Part shown: piece by piece, positions 8,857 through 15,879 of the stretch
Layout: each line of letters opens with the position of its first letter
Numbering within the stretch: the stretch's first letter is position 1
Assembly (NCBI GenBank): GCA_963613665.1
Contig: CAVEAL010000007.1
Location: 1 to 64,000, forward strand
Source of the DNA: F23-B02 sp963613665
Lineage (GTDB): Bacteria; Bacillota; Clostridia; Oscillospirales; Oscillospiraceae
DNA: 64,000 nt
Direction of reading: 5' to 3'
Translations under genes and position numbers: made by a program
Notes under the pieces: generated by a model
The model's database searches: none
What the model saw: the letters and a program-made list of their open reading frames with translations, nothing else
What the model was told of the DNA's origin: nothing

Positions 8857-10328
8857 ACAGCATCCTCCCACAGCTCGATGATCTCGAAGTCGCCGTAGGC
8901 CTCCTCGGCCGTTCCGGCCAGCTTTGCACGCTTTTCAAACATGACGCCGACGACCTGTATCGACAGCAGCGGCATCATTGCGACCATTGCGACGACGCCG
9001 AAGGCATCACTGAGCACGTTGCCGCCGAGGGCAATGGACGCGCCCATCATAAATTGCAGCATAAATGTTGCGGTCATGGGTCCCGACGCGACTCCGCCGG
9101 AGTCAAAGGCTATCGCCGTGTAGATATCCGGCACGAAAAACGACAGCCCGAGCGCTATCGCGTAGCCAGGAACGAGAAACCACATTATGCTGATGCCCGT
9201 CACGACGCGGAGCATCGCAAGCCCCATGGCAAGCGCGATGGCGACCGAGAGGCTGAGCTTTATCGCCCTGCCCGGTATGGCGCCCGCGCTGACCTGCTCG
9301 ATCTGCTTTTCGAGCACGCCGACGGCGGGCTCGGCGGAGATGATGAACCAGCCCAGCAGCATCGACAGCGGAATGAGCAGCCACCTGGCCGAGCTCGCGG
9401 CAAGAGCCGCACCGAGGGCCGCGCCGAGGGTCGAGAAGCCGACATTCACTCCGGTCAGGAACAGTACGAGCCCGATATAGGTGTAAACGATGCCGATGAG
9501 TATCTTCGCAAGCGACCGGCCGCGCAGACGCAGCAGGCAGAACTGGAAAATGAGAAATATCACGACGATCGGCAGCAGTGCAACGGCCATCTCGGCCATG
9601 TACGCCGGTATCGCGGAGAGAAAGGCAGAGCCTATCTCGCGCGTGTCGGCAAAGGCCGCAGCGCTTATATCGGCTATCGCCTCGCTGTCGTCGTAGAAAA
9701 ATCCGAGTATGAGCACCGACAGTATCGGGCCCACCGAGCACAGCGCGACAAGCCCGAAGCTGTCGGCCTCGGCCGAGCGGTCGCTTCGTATCATCGAAAC
9801 GCCCAGCCCCATCGCAAGGATGAACGGTACGGTCATGGGTCCGGTCGTCACGCCGCCGGAGTCAAAGGCTATGCTCAGGAAATTGCGGTCGGTGAAGGCG
9901 GCCAGCGCAAAAATGAGCGCGTAGCAGCCGATAAGCAGCCATCTGAGGCTTGCACCGCTGAGTATGCGCATCATGCACACCGTCATGAAAAAGCCGACGC
10001 CCACGCCGACGGTGATGAGCAGCACGATGCTTTTGATATGCGGAACGGTCTGCGCAAGCACCTGAAGGTCGGGCTCGGCGACGGTTATGGCAAAGCCGAG
10101 CAGAAAGCTCACGCCGAGTATGAGCGGCAGGTTCTTCGTTTTCGTGAGCGCCGTGCCGATCTTTGTGCCGATGGGCATCATCGCCTGCTCCGCTCCCAGC
10201 GAGAACAGCCCCATGCCCAGAACGATCAGCAGCGCGCCTATGAGAAAGCACAGGAGCAGATCCGACTGCATCGGCATGACGAACAGACACAGCACGACGA
10301 CGATCGCGGCTATCGGCAGCACGGACAC
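8853..10328 (-). CDS. DUF1538 family membrane protein (tandem domains)
   Basis: Hydrophobic protein of about 491 residues with some 12 membrane spans arranged as two homologous halves. The same motif recurs in each: IAFDSGGVTTGPMT near residue 152 and IAFDSGGVASGPMT near 405. Such DUF1538 proteins are presumed transporters; the substrate is not known. The start at 10328 is a GTG without a good SD. The frame stays open and protein-like for about 23 more codons, up to an ATT at 10397 that has AAGGGG upstream, so the true start may be there. Its 3' end overlaps the PII-like gene, suggesting PII gating of this transporter. A MarR regulator lies directly upstream. Confidence 0.8.
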   Translation of the reverse strand: MSVLPIAAIVVVLCLFVMPMQSDLLLCFLIGALLIVLGMGLFSLGAEQAMMPIGTKIGTALTKTKNLPLILGVSFLLGFAITVAEPDLQVLAQTVPHIKSIVLLITVGVGVGFFMTVCMMRILSGASLRWLLIGCYALIFALAAFTDRNFLSIAFDSGGVTTGPMTVPFILAMGLGVSMIRSDRSAEADSFGLVALCSVGPILSVLILGFFYDDSEAIADISAAAFADTREIGSAFLSAIPAYMAEMAVALLPIVVIFLIFQFCLLRLRGRSLAKILIGIVYTYIGLVLFLTGVNVGFSTLGAALGAALAASSARWLLIPLSMLLGWFIISAEPAVGVLEKQIEQVSAGAIPGRAIKLSLSVAIALAMGLAMLRVVTGISIMWFLVPGYAIALGLSFFVPDIYTAIAFDSGGVASGPMTATFMLQFMMGASIALGGNVLSDAFGVVAMVAMMPLLSIQVVGVMFEKRAKLAGTAEEAYGDFEIIELWEDAV

Positions 10329-10405
10329 CGCCGCCTCGCGCGTTTTTTCGACTATCGCCGTGCGGTTGGTTTCAAAGTTTACTGATTTTCTGATAATACC
10401 ACCCC

Positions 10406-10837
10406 TTAATTTTCATCGGAGGCCGCGATCGCCTCAAGCATCCTCTGCTGAAGCCGGACATATTCCCTTGCGTCGTCCTCGCCGAGCGAGCGCAGCGCCG
10501 CCGCGACGCGCTCTATGGCCTCGCGCCGCCTTTCGCGTATGAGCTCGCGCCCGGAGTCGGTGAGCGAAACGATAACGCGCCGCTCGTCGCGCTCATCCGC
10601 GCGCCGCTGCACGAAGCCCTTTTGCTCAAGGTGCTTTAAAAGCGCCGCAATGCGCGCCGACGACACGCCCATGCGCCGGCTCAGCTCCGAGGGACAGCTC
10701 GGCGCCGGGCTCATAAGCAGCAGACTGAGCGCAAAAAACTCGCCTCCGCAGGCGTCGCTGACCGCCTCGCCGGCAGGCAGATGGCTCAGCTGCGCCCTGA
10801 CCGACAGCATTTTTTCCGCAAGAACGGTGTAATCCAT
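10406..10837 (-). CDS. MarR-family transcriptional regulator
   Basis: Small winged-helix repressor of about 143 residues. The recognition-helix region reads CPSELSRRMGVSSARIAALL (about 50-69). It is followed by the wing KGFVQRRADERDERRVIVSLT, the hallmark DxRxxxVxLT of MarR proteins. The ATG at 10837 is preferred over an upstream in-frame TTG because GGAGG stands eight bases before it. It is the first gene of a leftward operon with the DUF1538 and PII-like genes. A dyad overlapping its likely start of transcription (10853-10871) suggests autorepression. The inducing ligand cannot be read from the sequence. Confidence 0.9.
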   Translation of the reverse strand: MDYTVLAEKMLSVRAQLSHLPAGEAVSDACGGEFFALSLLLMSPAPSCPSELSRRMGVSSARIAALLKHLEQKGFVQRRADERDERRVIVSLTDSGRELIRERRREAIERVAAALRSLGEDDAREYVRLQQRMLEAIAASDEN

Positions 10838-10852
10838 TCGCTCGGCCTCCAA

Positions 10853-10871
10853 TAGCTAATACTGTTAGATA
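10853..10871 (-). promoter_or_regulatory. Likely MarR operator dyad
   Basis: TAGCTAA and TTAGATA form an inverted repeat with one mismatch and a 5-bp centre. It sits between the -10 box and the start codon of the marR gene, where bound repressor would block transcription. MarR operators are commonly dyads of this size. Confidence 0.55.
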
Positions 10872-10872
10872 A

Positions 10873-10901
10873 ATCATACCATAAAATTTCCCGCCGCGCA
10901 A
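10873..10901 (-). promoter_or_regulatory. Promoter of the marR-DUF1538-PII operon
   Basis: On the minus strand TTGCGC (10901-10896) and TATGAT (10878-10873) are spaced by 17 bp. Transcription would start within the adjacent dyad. Confidence 0.65.
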
Positions 10902-11026
10902 GTGCACAAACGAAAATTGTACATTTTGTTCAGCTTTTGAGCGCTAAAGCTCAGCGGCGGTATCGACCCTGAATGAAGGGCCGTCGGCACGGAGCTTAAT
11001 TTTTCGTAAGTATCCGGTTTTATCTA

Positions 11027-11055
11027 TTGACATTTATCCTTGCAGCGCGTAAAAT
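11027..11055 (+). promoter_or_regulatory. Strong sigma-A promoter of the codBA leader
   Basis: Consensus TTGACA (11027-11032) and TAAAAT (11050-11055) with a 17-bp spacer. No gene starts until 11253, so the transcript has a leader of about 190 nt containing a terminator hairpin. Confidence 0.8.
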
Positions 11056-11061
11056 ACCGAA

Positions 11062-11166
11062 GAATTCAGATGTCTTTAAAATGGTACAGAGATGCCGATA
11101 AGATGTGGATACCTTAGTTTTGCATGCCTCGGAGCTCATAACCATTATCTGGTTATGAGCTTTTTT
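11062..11166 (+). ncRNA. codBA leader with intrinsic terminator (candidate attenuator or riboswitch)
   Basis: The leader ends in an 11-bp perfect stem, GCTCATAACCA / TGGTTATGAGC (11134-11160), followed by six T residues. That is a strong terminator placed about 90 nt before the codB start codon, with no second promoter visible between. The upstream 70 nt can form a GGTA/TACC-closed arm (about 11081-11114) that could be a sensor domain. It matches none of the purine, TPP, guanidine, preQ1 or PyrR-attenuator consensus sequences that I know. Attenuation in response to pyrimidine supply is an inference. Confidence 0.55.
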
Positions 11167-11252
11167 GCGGTTTTCTGCGAAGCGAACATGTCTGCTGCGG
11201 ACTTCTGAAGCAAAAATTCTGTTCTGCAAAAATGCAGGGAAAGGAAGTTACC

Positions 11253-12551
11253 ATGTCCAAAAAGCAAACTGCTGCGGTGGACGCAGACTACACAAACGAG
11301 AGCGTGCCTCAGAAGGCGCGCAAGGGCTTCTGGCCGATGTTCTTCATCATGCTCGGCTTCACGTTTTTCTCGGCCAGCATGTGGACGGGCGTTGACCTCG
11401 CAAACGGCCTCGACCTCAGGGGCTTCATAACCGTCATTCTCCTCGGCGGCGCCATCCTCGCCGCTTACACCGGCGCACTCGGCTACATCGGCTGCAAGAG
11501 CGGTCTTTCGTTTGACCTGCTTGCACGCCGCGCCTTCGGCGTAAAGGGCTCGTACCTGCCGTCGGCGCTGATAGCGCTTACGCAGATCGGCTGGTTCGGC
11601 GTCGGAGCGGCAATGTTCGCCATCCCCGCCGCGCAGGTGCTCGCGCCGGATTCAACGGTGCTGCCGTATCTGCTGGTGCTGGCGGTCGGCGTGTGCATGA
11701 CCACCTCGGCATATTTCGGCATCAAGGGCCTGGAGATCGTCTCCTATATCTCCGTTCCGCTCATCGCCATCCTCGGCACCTACGCAATGGTGACCGCCAC
11801 CGTGCAGGGCGGCGGCCTTGTTGCAATATTTGAAAAATCCACCGGCGGCCTGACGATATTCTCCGGCGTCGGGCTGGTCATCGGCTCGTTCGTCAGCGGC
11901 GGAACCTCAACCCCGAATTTCACCCGCTTTGCAAAGAGCAGCAAGTCCGCCGTCTGGACGACCGTCATCGCGTTCTTCATCGGCAACACCCTGATGTTCT
12001 GCTTCGGCGGCGTATCCGGCGCGTTTGCAAACAGCAACGATATATTCTGGGTCATGATCGAGCTCAACCTCGGCATATTCGCCTTCCTCGTGCTCGGCGC
12101 GAACATCTGGACCACCAACGACAACGCGCTGTACACCGGCGCGCTCGGCCTTGCCAACATCACCGGCAAAAAGAAAAAGCCCATGGTCATCGTCGGCGGC
12201 GTCATCGGCACGCTCACGGCCATGTGGCTGTATTATAACTTCTGCAATTGGCTGACGCTTCTGAACGCAACGCTCCCCGCGATCGGCGTCATACTCATCA
12301 TGGACTATTTCCTCGACCGCAAAAAGTACGAGGGCGAGGAGCCCGGGCACAACAGCGTCAACTGGGCCGCGCTCATCGGCGTGGTCGCCGGCGCGGTCGT
12401 CGGCAACCTGACCGGCGGCAACATCATCCCCGGCTTCAGCTTCGGCATTGCCGCAATAAACAATATGGCCGTCGCCGCGGTGTGCTATCTCGTCGGCGGA
12501 CTGATCCGCAGGACGGCAAAGAAAGAGGAAAAGAGCTATGCTGTATCGTAA
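11253..12551 (+). CDS. codB: Cytosine permease
   Basis: NCS1-family inner-membrane symporter of about 432 residues and 12 membrane spans that imports cytosine. The N-terminal region FFSASMWTGVDL and the stretches FGVKGSYLPS, GWFGVGAAMFAIP and NIWTTNDNALY closely follow E. coli CodB. The ATG at 11253 has AAAGGAAG upstream; a longer frame from 11232 starts before that SD. The 3' end overlaps codA by 14 bp. With codA it brings in cytosine and converts it to uracil. Expression is probably set by the upstream leader terminator. Confidence 0.93.
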   Translation: MSKKQTAAVDADYTNESVPQKARKGFWPMFFIMLGFTFFSASMWTGVDLANGLDLRGFITVILLGGAILAAYTGALGYIGCKSGLSFDLLARRAFGVKGSYLPSALIALTQIGWFGVGAAMFAIPAAQVLAPDSTVLPYLLVLAVGVCMTTSAYFGIKGLEIVSYISVPLIAILGTYAMVTATVQGGGLVAIFEKSTGGLTIFSGVGLVIGSFVSGGTSTPNFTRFAKSSKSAVWTTVIAFFIGNTLMFCFGGVSGAFANSNDIFWVMIELNLGIFAFLVLGANIWTTNDNALYTGALGLANITGKKKKPMVIVGGVIGTLTAMWLYYNFCNWLTLLNATLPAIGVILIMDYFLDRKKYEGEEPGHNSVNWAALIGVVAGAVVGNLTGGNIIPGFSFGIAAINNMAVAAVCYLVGGLIRRTAKKEEKSYAVS

Positions 12552-13770
12552 CCTTTACATCGAAAACTCGGCCGAGCCGAGCGATATCCGCGTCGAGAAC
12601 GGCGTGTTCACCGAGATAGGCACAGATCTTCAGCCGCTGCCCGGCGAGACGGTGCGCGACTTCGGCGGAGCCCTCGCTCTGCCGCCGTTTATAGAGAGCC
12701 ATGTGCATCTGGACACCTGCCTTACGGCGGGTGATCCGGTGTGGAACATGTCCGGCACGCTCTTTGAGGGCATCGAGTGCTGGGCAAAGCGCAAGGAGAA
12801 ACTCACGAAGGCCGACGTGCGCGAGCGCGTTAACAGGGCAGTGCGCATGTACGCGGTGCACGGCGTGCAGCATATCCGCACCCACGTTGACGTGACCGAC
12901 CCCAGGCTCACCGCAATGGAGGCCATGCTCGAGCTGCGCGAGGAGCTGCGCGATGTGATGGATATCCAGATCGTCGCCTTCCCGCAGGAGGGCATCGAGA
13001 GCTATCCCAACGGACGGCAGCTGCTTGAGAACGCAGTGCGCATGGGCGCCGACTGCGTGGGCGCGATACCGCATTTTGAGTTCACGCGCGAGTACAGCGT
13101 GTCGTCGCTCAACTTTGCCATGGAGCTTGCCGAGCGATACGACAGGCTCGTCGATGTCCACTGCGACGAGATCGACGACGAGGCCTCCCGCGGTCTGGAA
13201 ACGCTGGCAGCGCGCGCATACGAAAGCGGCCTTGCCGACCGCGTCACCGCCAGCCACACAACGGCCATGCACTCGTACAACAACGCCTATGTGCAGCGTC
13301 TCATGCGGCTTCTCAGGCTCAGCGGCATAAATTTCGTGTCAAACCCGCTGGTCAACACCCATCTTCAGGGACGCATCGACACATACCCCAAGCGCCGCGG
13401 CATAACACGCGTCAAGGAGCTCACCGAGGCCGGCATAAACGTCTCCTTCGGGCAGGACGATATCTTCGACCCGTGGTACCCGATGGGCACCGGCTCGCTG
13501 CGCGAGGTCGTGCTGATGGGGCTGCATGTGTGCCAGATGATGGGCTATGAGGATATCATGAACTCCTACCGCTTTATCTCGACGAATGCGGCAAAAACGC
13601 TGCATCTCGGCGACGGCTACGGCATACGCACCGGCAGCCCCGCCGACTTCATCGTCATGGACGCGCCCAACTACTACGATGCGCTCAACCGCAACGCCGT
13701 CGTGCTCCTGTCCTGCAAAAACGGCCGCGTCATCGCCGAGACCTCTCCCGCCGTATCTTCAATTTTTTAG
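12538..13770 (+). CDS. codA: Cytosine deaminase
   Basis: Amidohydrolase-superfamily enzyme of 410 residues that deaminates cytosine to uracil in the cytoplasm. It tracks E. coli CodA along its length. The metal site HVHLD is at residues 55-59, followed by VAFPQEGI, GAIPHFEFTREY, VHCDEIDDE, SHTTAMHSY and DIFDPWYPMGT. Where the E. coli enzyme has FGHDD this one has FGQDD, so a histidine next to the catalytic aspartate is changed. Substrate preference within the cytosine/isocytosine group should therefore not be taken for granted. It starts inside the end of codB with an SD GAGGAAAAG. Confidence 0.92.
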   Translation: MLYRNLYIENSAEPSDIRVENGVFTEIGTDLQPLPGETVRDFGGALALPPFIESHVHLDTCLTAGDPVWNMSGTLFEGIECWAKRKEKLTKADVRERVNRAVRMYAVHGVQHIRTHVDVTDPRLTAMEAMLELREELRDVMDIQIVAFPQEGIESYPNGRQLLENAVRMGADCVGAIPHFEFTREYSVSSLNFAMELAERYDRLVDVHCDEIDDEASRGLETLAARAYESGLADRVTASHTTAMHSYNNAYVQRLMRLLRLSGINFVSNPLVNTHLQGRIDTYPKRRGITRVKELTEAGINVSFGQDDIFDPWYPMGTGSLREVVLMGLHVCQMMGYEDIMNSYRFISTNAAKTLHLGDGYGIRTGSPADFIVMDAPNYYDALNRNAVVLLSCKNGRVIAETSPAVSSIF

Positions 13771-13793
13771 AGGTGCCTCAATGCGTCTCCGAA
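13766..13793. repeat. Terminal fragment of the MITE-like repeat between codA and ttcA
   Basis: About 27 bp (GAGGTGCCTCAATGCGTCTCCG) matches the inverted end seen at 8199-8212. It supplies the TGA and the last codons (SETH) of the leftward ttcA gene, just as other ends do for dnaE and the PII-like gene. The rest of the element is missing. Confidence 0.6.
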
Positions 13794-14515
13794 ATTCCCC
13801 AGCCGGGGAGGGGGAGACGCTGCATGGCGCCGAAGACCTTGGACTTCATGTCGGGATAGGCCGCCGAGAGGGTTTTGATGAGCTGCTTTATCTCGTAGCG
13901 CTTGCTGGCCTTATCCTGCGGGCAGGGGTTTTCCACGATTGGCACCCCGAGCGCGTCGGCGAGGTTTATGATCTTCTGCTCACCGGCGTATATGAGGGGC
14001 CGGATCTGCGTAACGCCGCTGCGGTCCATGTACGTCACCGGACGGAAGCAGCTGAGCCGTCCCTCGAACAGCAGACTCATGAGGAAGGTCTCGACCGCGT
14101 CGTCGAAGTGATGGCCGAGCGCAAGCTTCGATATGCCGCGCGCGCGTATTGCATCGTTGAGCGCTCCGCGCCGCATCTTGGCGCACAGCGAGCAGGGGTT
14201 GTCCTCCTTGCGCACGTCGAAAACTATCTCCTTGATGTCGGTTTTCAGGCATGTGTAGGGTATGCCGAGCTCCGCGCACAGCTCGCGCACGGGCGTGAAA
14301 TCCATGCCCTCGAAGCCGAGCTCGATGGTGATCGCCTCAAGCTCGAAGTGCTTGGGATAGTAGCTTTGCAGATGTCTGAGCGCAAGCAGAAGCAGCATGC
14401 TGTCCTTGCCGCCGGAGACGCCGACGGCGACCTTGTCGCCCTCGTTTATCATGCCGTAATCGTCCACCGCCTTGCGGATGATCCCGGAAAATTCGTTTAG
14501 TGCGCGTATGTCCAT
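13778..14515 (-). CDS. ttcA: tRNA 2-thiocytidine biosynthesis protein (TtcA-like)
   Basis: ATP-dependent PP-loop enzyme that puts sulfur on cytidine 32 of certain tRNAs using an Fe-S cluster. In the 245-residue protein the PP-loop SGGKDS lies at about residues 33-38, a cluster-binding CSLC at about 105-108, GHHFDDAVET in the middle and PCPQDK near the C-terminus. The ATG at 14515 follows GAGGTG seven bases upstream; an upstream extension of 37 codons is not supported. It converges on codA with almost no gap. The last four residues and the stop come from a repeat fragment. TtcA and TtuA-like proteins are related, so the exact target base is less certain than the family. Confidence 0.88.
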   Translation of the reverse strand: MDIRALNEFSGIIRKAVDDYGMINEGDKVAVGVSGGKDSMLLLLALRHLQSYYPKHFELEAITIELGFEGMDFTPVRELCAELGIPYTCLKTDIKEIVFDVRKEDNPCSLCAKMRRGALNDAIRARGISKLALGHHFDDAVETFLMSLLFEGRLSCFRPVTYMDRSGVTQIRPLIYAGEQKIINLADALGVPIVENPCPQDKASKRYEIKQLIKTLSAAYPDMKSKVFGAMQRLPLPGWGISETH

Positions 14516-14619
14516 GAAAATGCACCTCGCAATATTTAAAATCGGAACGGAGCTTCGCAGAGCTTTCGGGAGTATTTGCGAGCATTTGCGAGTTTCCGAA
14601 ACGAGAATTAAAATCCGTG

Positions 14620-14648
14620 TTGACACCGTTCCGTCACTGTGGTATAAA
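14620..14648 (+). promoter_or_regulatory. Promoter of rplM-rpsI
   Basis: TTGACA (14620-14625) and TATAAA (14643-14648) are spaced by 17 bp. About 90 nt of untranslated leader follows before rplM. In Firmicutes this position often holds the L13 autoregulatory leader; I could not confirm its fold here. Confidence 0.8.
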
Positions 14649-14747
14649 AGTAAGGCACGCTGTTAAAGCACCTTATTATGAGACGTAAGTATTTTAATAG
14701 CGCCCCGTTAAAAAGTCAAAGTATATTTATTTTTTGGAGGCACAAAT

Positions 14748-15176
14748 ATGTCCACGACAATGCTTACCAAGGAGACCGTTGAAAGAAAATGGTACGTCCT
14801 TGATGCGGCAGGCAAGCCCCTCGGCAAGACTGCTGCGACTGCCGCCGATCTGCTTCGCGGCAAGCTCAAGACCACTTATACTCCGCACGTTGACTGCGGC
14901 GATTACGTCATCATCATCAACGCCAAGGACGCAGTCCTGACCGGCAAGAAGCTCGAGCAGAAGTACTACCGTACTCACTCCGGCTGGGTCGGCGGCCTGA
15001 AGGAGACCCAGTACAAGCACCTGATGGCAAAGCGTCCGGAGCTGGCAATGCGCCTGGCAGTCCGCGGCATGCTTCAGAAGAACACCATCGCTCAGTGGCA
15101 GCTCAAGCGCCTGCGCGTCTTCGCCGGTGCGGAGCACACCCACGCAGCACAGAAGCCCGAAGTTTGGGATCGCTAA
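14748..15176 (+). CDS. rplM: 50S ribosomal protein L13
   Basis: Large-subunit protein of 142 residues, an early assembly protein. It shows the family features ERKWYVLDAAGKPLGKTAA at the N-terminus, GDYVIIINAKD in the centre and the L13 signature around VRGMLQKNT. The SD GGAGG stands nine bases before the ATG. It is followed after 15 bp by rpsI, the conserved L13-S9 pair. Confidence 0.97.
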   Translation: MSTTMLTKETVERKWYVLDAAGKPLGKTAATAADLLRGKLKTTYTPHVDCGDYVIIINAKDAVLTGKKLEQKYYRTHSGWVGGLKETQYKHLMAKRPELAMRLAVRGMLQKNTIAQWQLKRLRVFAGAEHTHAAQKPEVWDR

Positions 15177-15191
15177 TAGGAGGAAGAGAAT

Positions 15192-15602
15192 ATGGCAACT
15201 TATAAGTGCAAAAGACCGTATATGTACGGCACCGGACGCAGAAAGCAGTCCGTCGCGCGCGTCCACCTCATCCCCAACGGCACAGGTGTCATCACCATCA
15301 ACGGCCGTGATATCGACGATTACTTCGGTCTCGAGACCCTGAAGCTCATCGTTCGTCAGCCCCTGGTCACCACCGGCACCGTCGGCAAGGTGGACATCGA
15401 GGCGACCGTCCACGGCGGCGGCGTTTCCGGCCAGGCCGGCGCCATCCGTCACGGCATCTCCCGCGCACTGCTCCTCGTCGATGAGAGCTACCGCGCATCC
15501 CTCAAGGCCGCCGGCTTCCTGACCCGCGACCCGAGAATGAAAGAGCGTAAGAAATACGGCCTCAAAGCCGCTCGTCGCGCTCCGCAGTTCAGCAAGCGAT
15601 AA
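15192..15602 (+). CDS. rpsI: 30S ribosomal protein S9
   Basis: Small-subunit protein of 136 residues. GTGRRKQSVARVHL near residue 14 and the C-terminal tail KKYGLKAARRAPQFSKR, which reaches the decoding centre and P-site tRNA, are diagnostic. The SD AGGAGGAAGAG precedes the ATG. A strong terminator closes the operon 16 bp after the stop. Confidence 0.97.
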   Translation: MATYKCKRPYMYGTGRRKQSVARVHLIPNGTGVITINGRDIDDYFGLETLKLIVRQPLVTTGTVGKVDIEATVHGGGVSGQAGAIRHGISRALLLVDESYRASLKAAGFLTRDPRMKERKKYGLKAARRAPQFSKR

Positions 15603-15617
15603 TCGAACATTTTTCAC

Positions 15618-15652
15618 AAACTGCCGTCCCGAATGGGGCGGCAGTTTTTTTT
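15618..15652 (+). terminator. Rho-independent terminator of rplM-rpsI
   Basis: The stem CTGCCGTCCC / GGGGCGGCAG with a GAAT loop is followed by eight T residues; the complementary A run on the left may let it work in both directions. Confidence 0.93.
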
Positions 15653-15728
15653 GCGTGAAAACCCCGGCATGCGGAACGGACGGGCCCGTTCTCTGCGGGG
15701 TGGACGAGTATTTTTGCTCCGTCGGCAT

Positions 15729-15780
15729 TTTCCGGTCGGGCTGACGCAATAAACGTATAAGTACAATGTTCGTGCGCCTG
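15729..15780 (+). repeat. Right-end fragment of the MITE-like repeat
   Basis: It contains CCGGTCGGGCTGACGCAATA, then CGTATAAGTACAATG, then a GCGCCT end. The sequence in 15655-15728 shows no gene. The fragment lies immediately upstream of the htpG promoter. Confidence 0.7.
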
Positions 15781-15790
15781 GCAAAAAACC

Positions 15791-15818
15791 TTGAAAAACG
15801 GGAATAATGTGTTATAAT
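15791..15818 (+). promoter_or_regulatory. Promoter of htpG
   Basis: TTGAAA (15791-15796) and TATAAT (15813-15818) with a 16-bp spacer. No CIRCE inverted repeat is present, so HrcA control is not indicated. Confidence 0.65.
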
Positions 15819-15879
15819 AAAATATTATAATTTGCCCTTGCAGCACAAGGGCTCCCGTAAGGTAAACGGAGGTTTTGAA

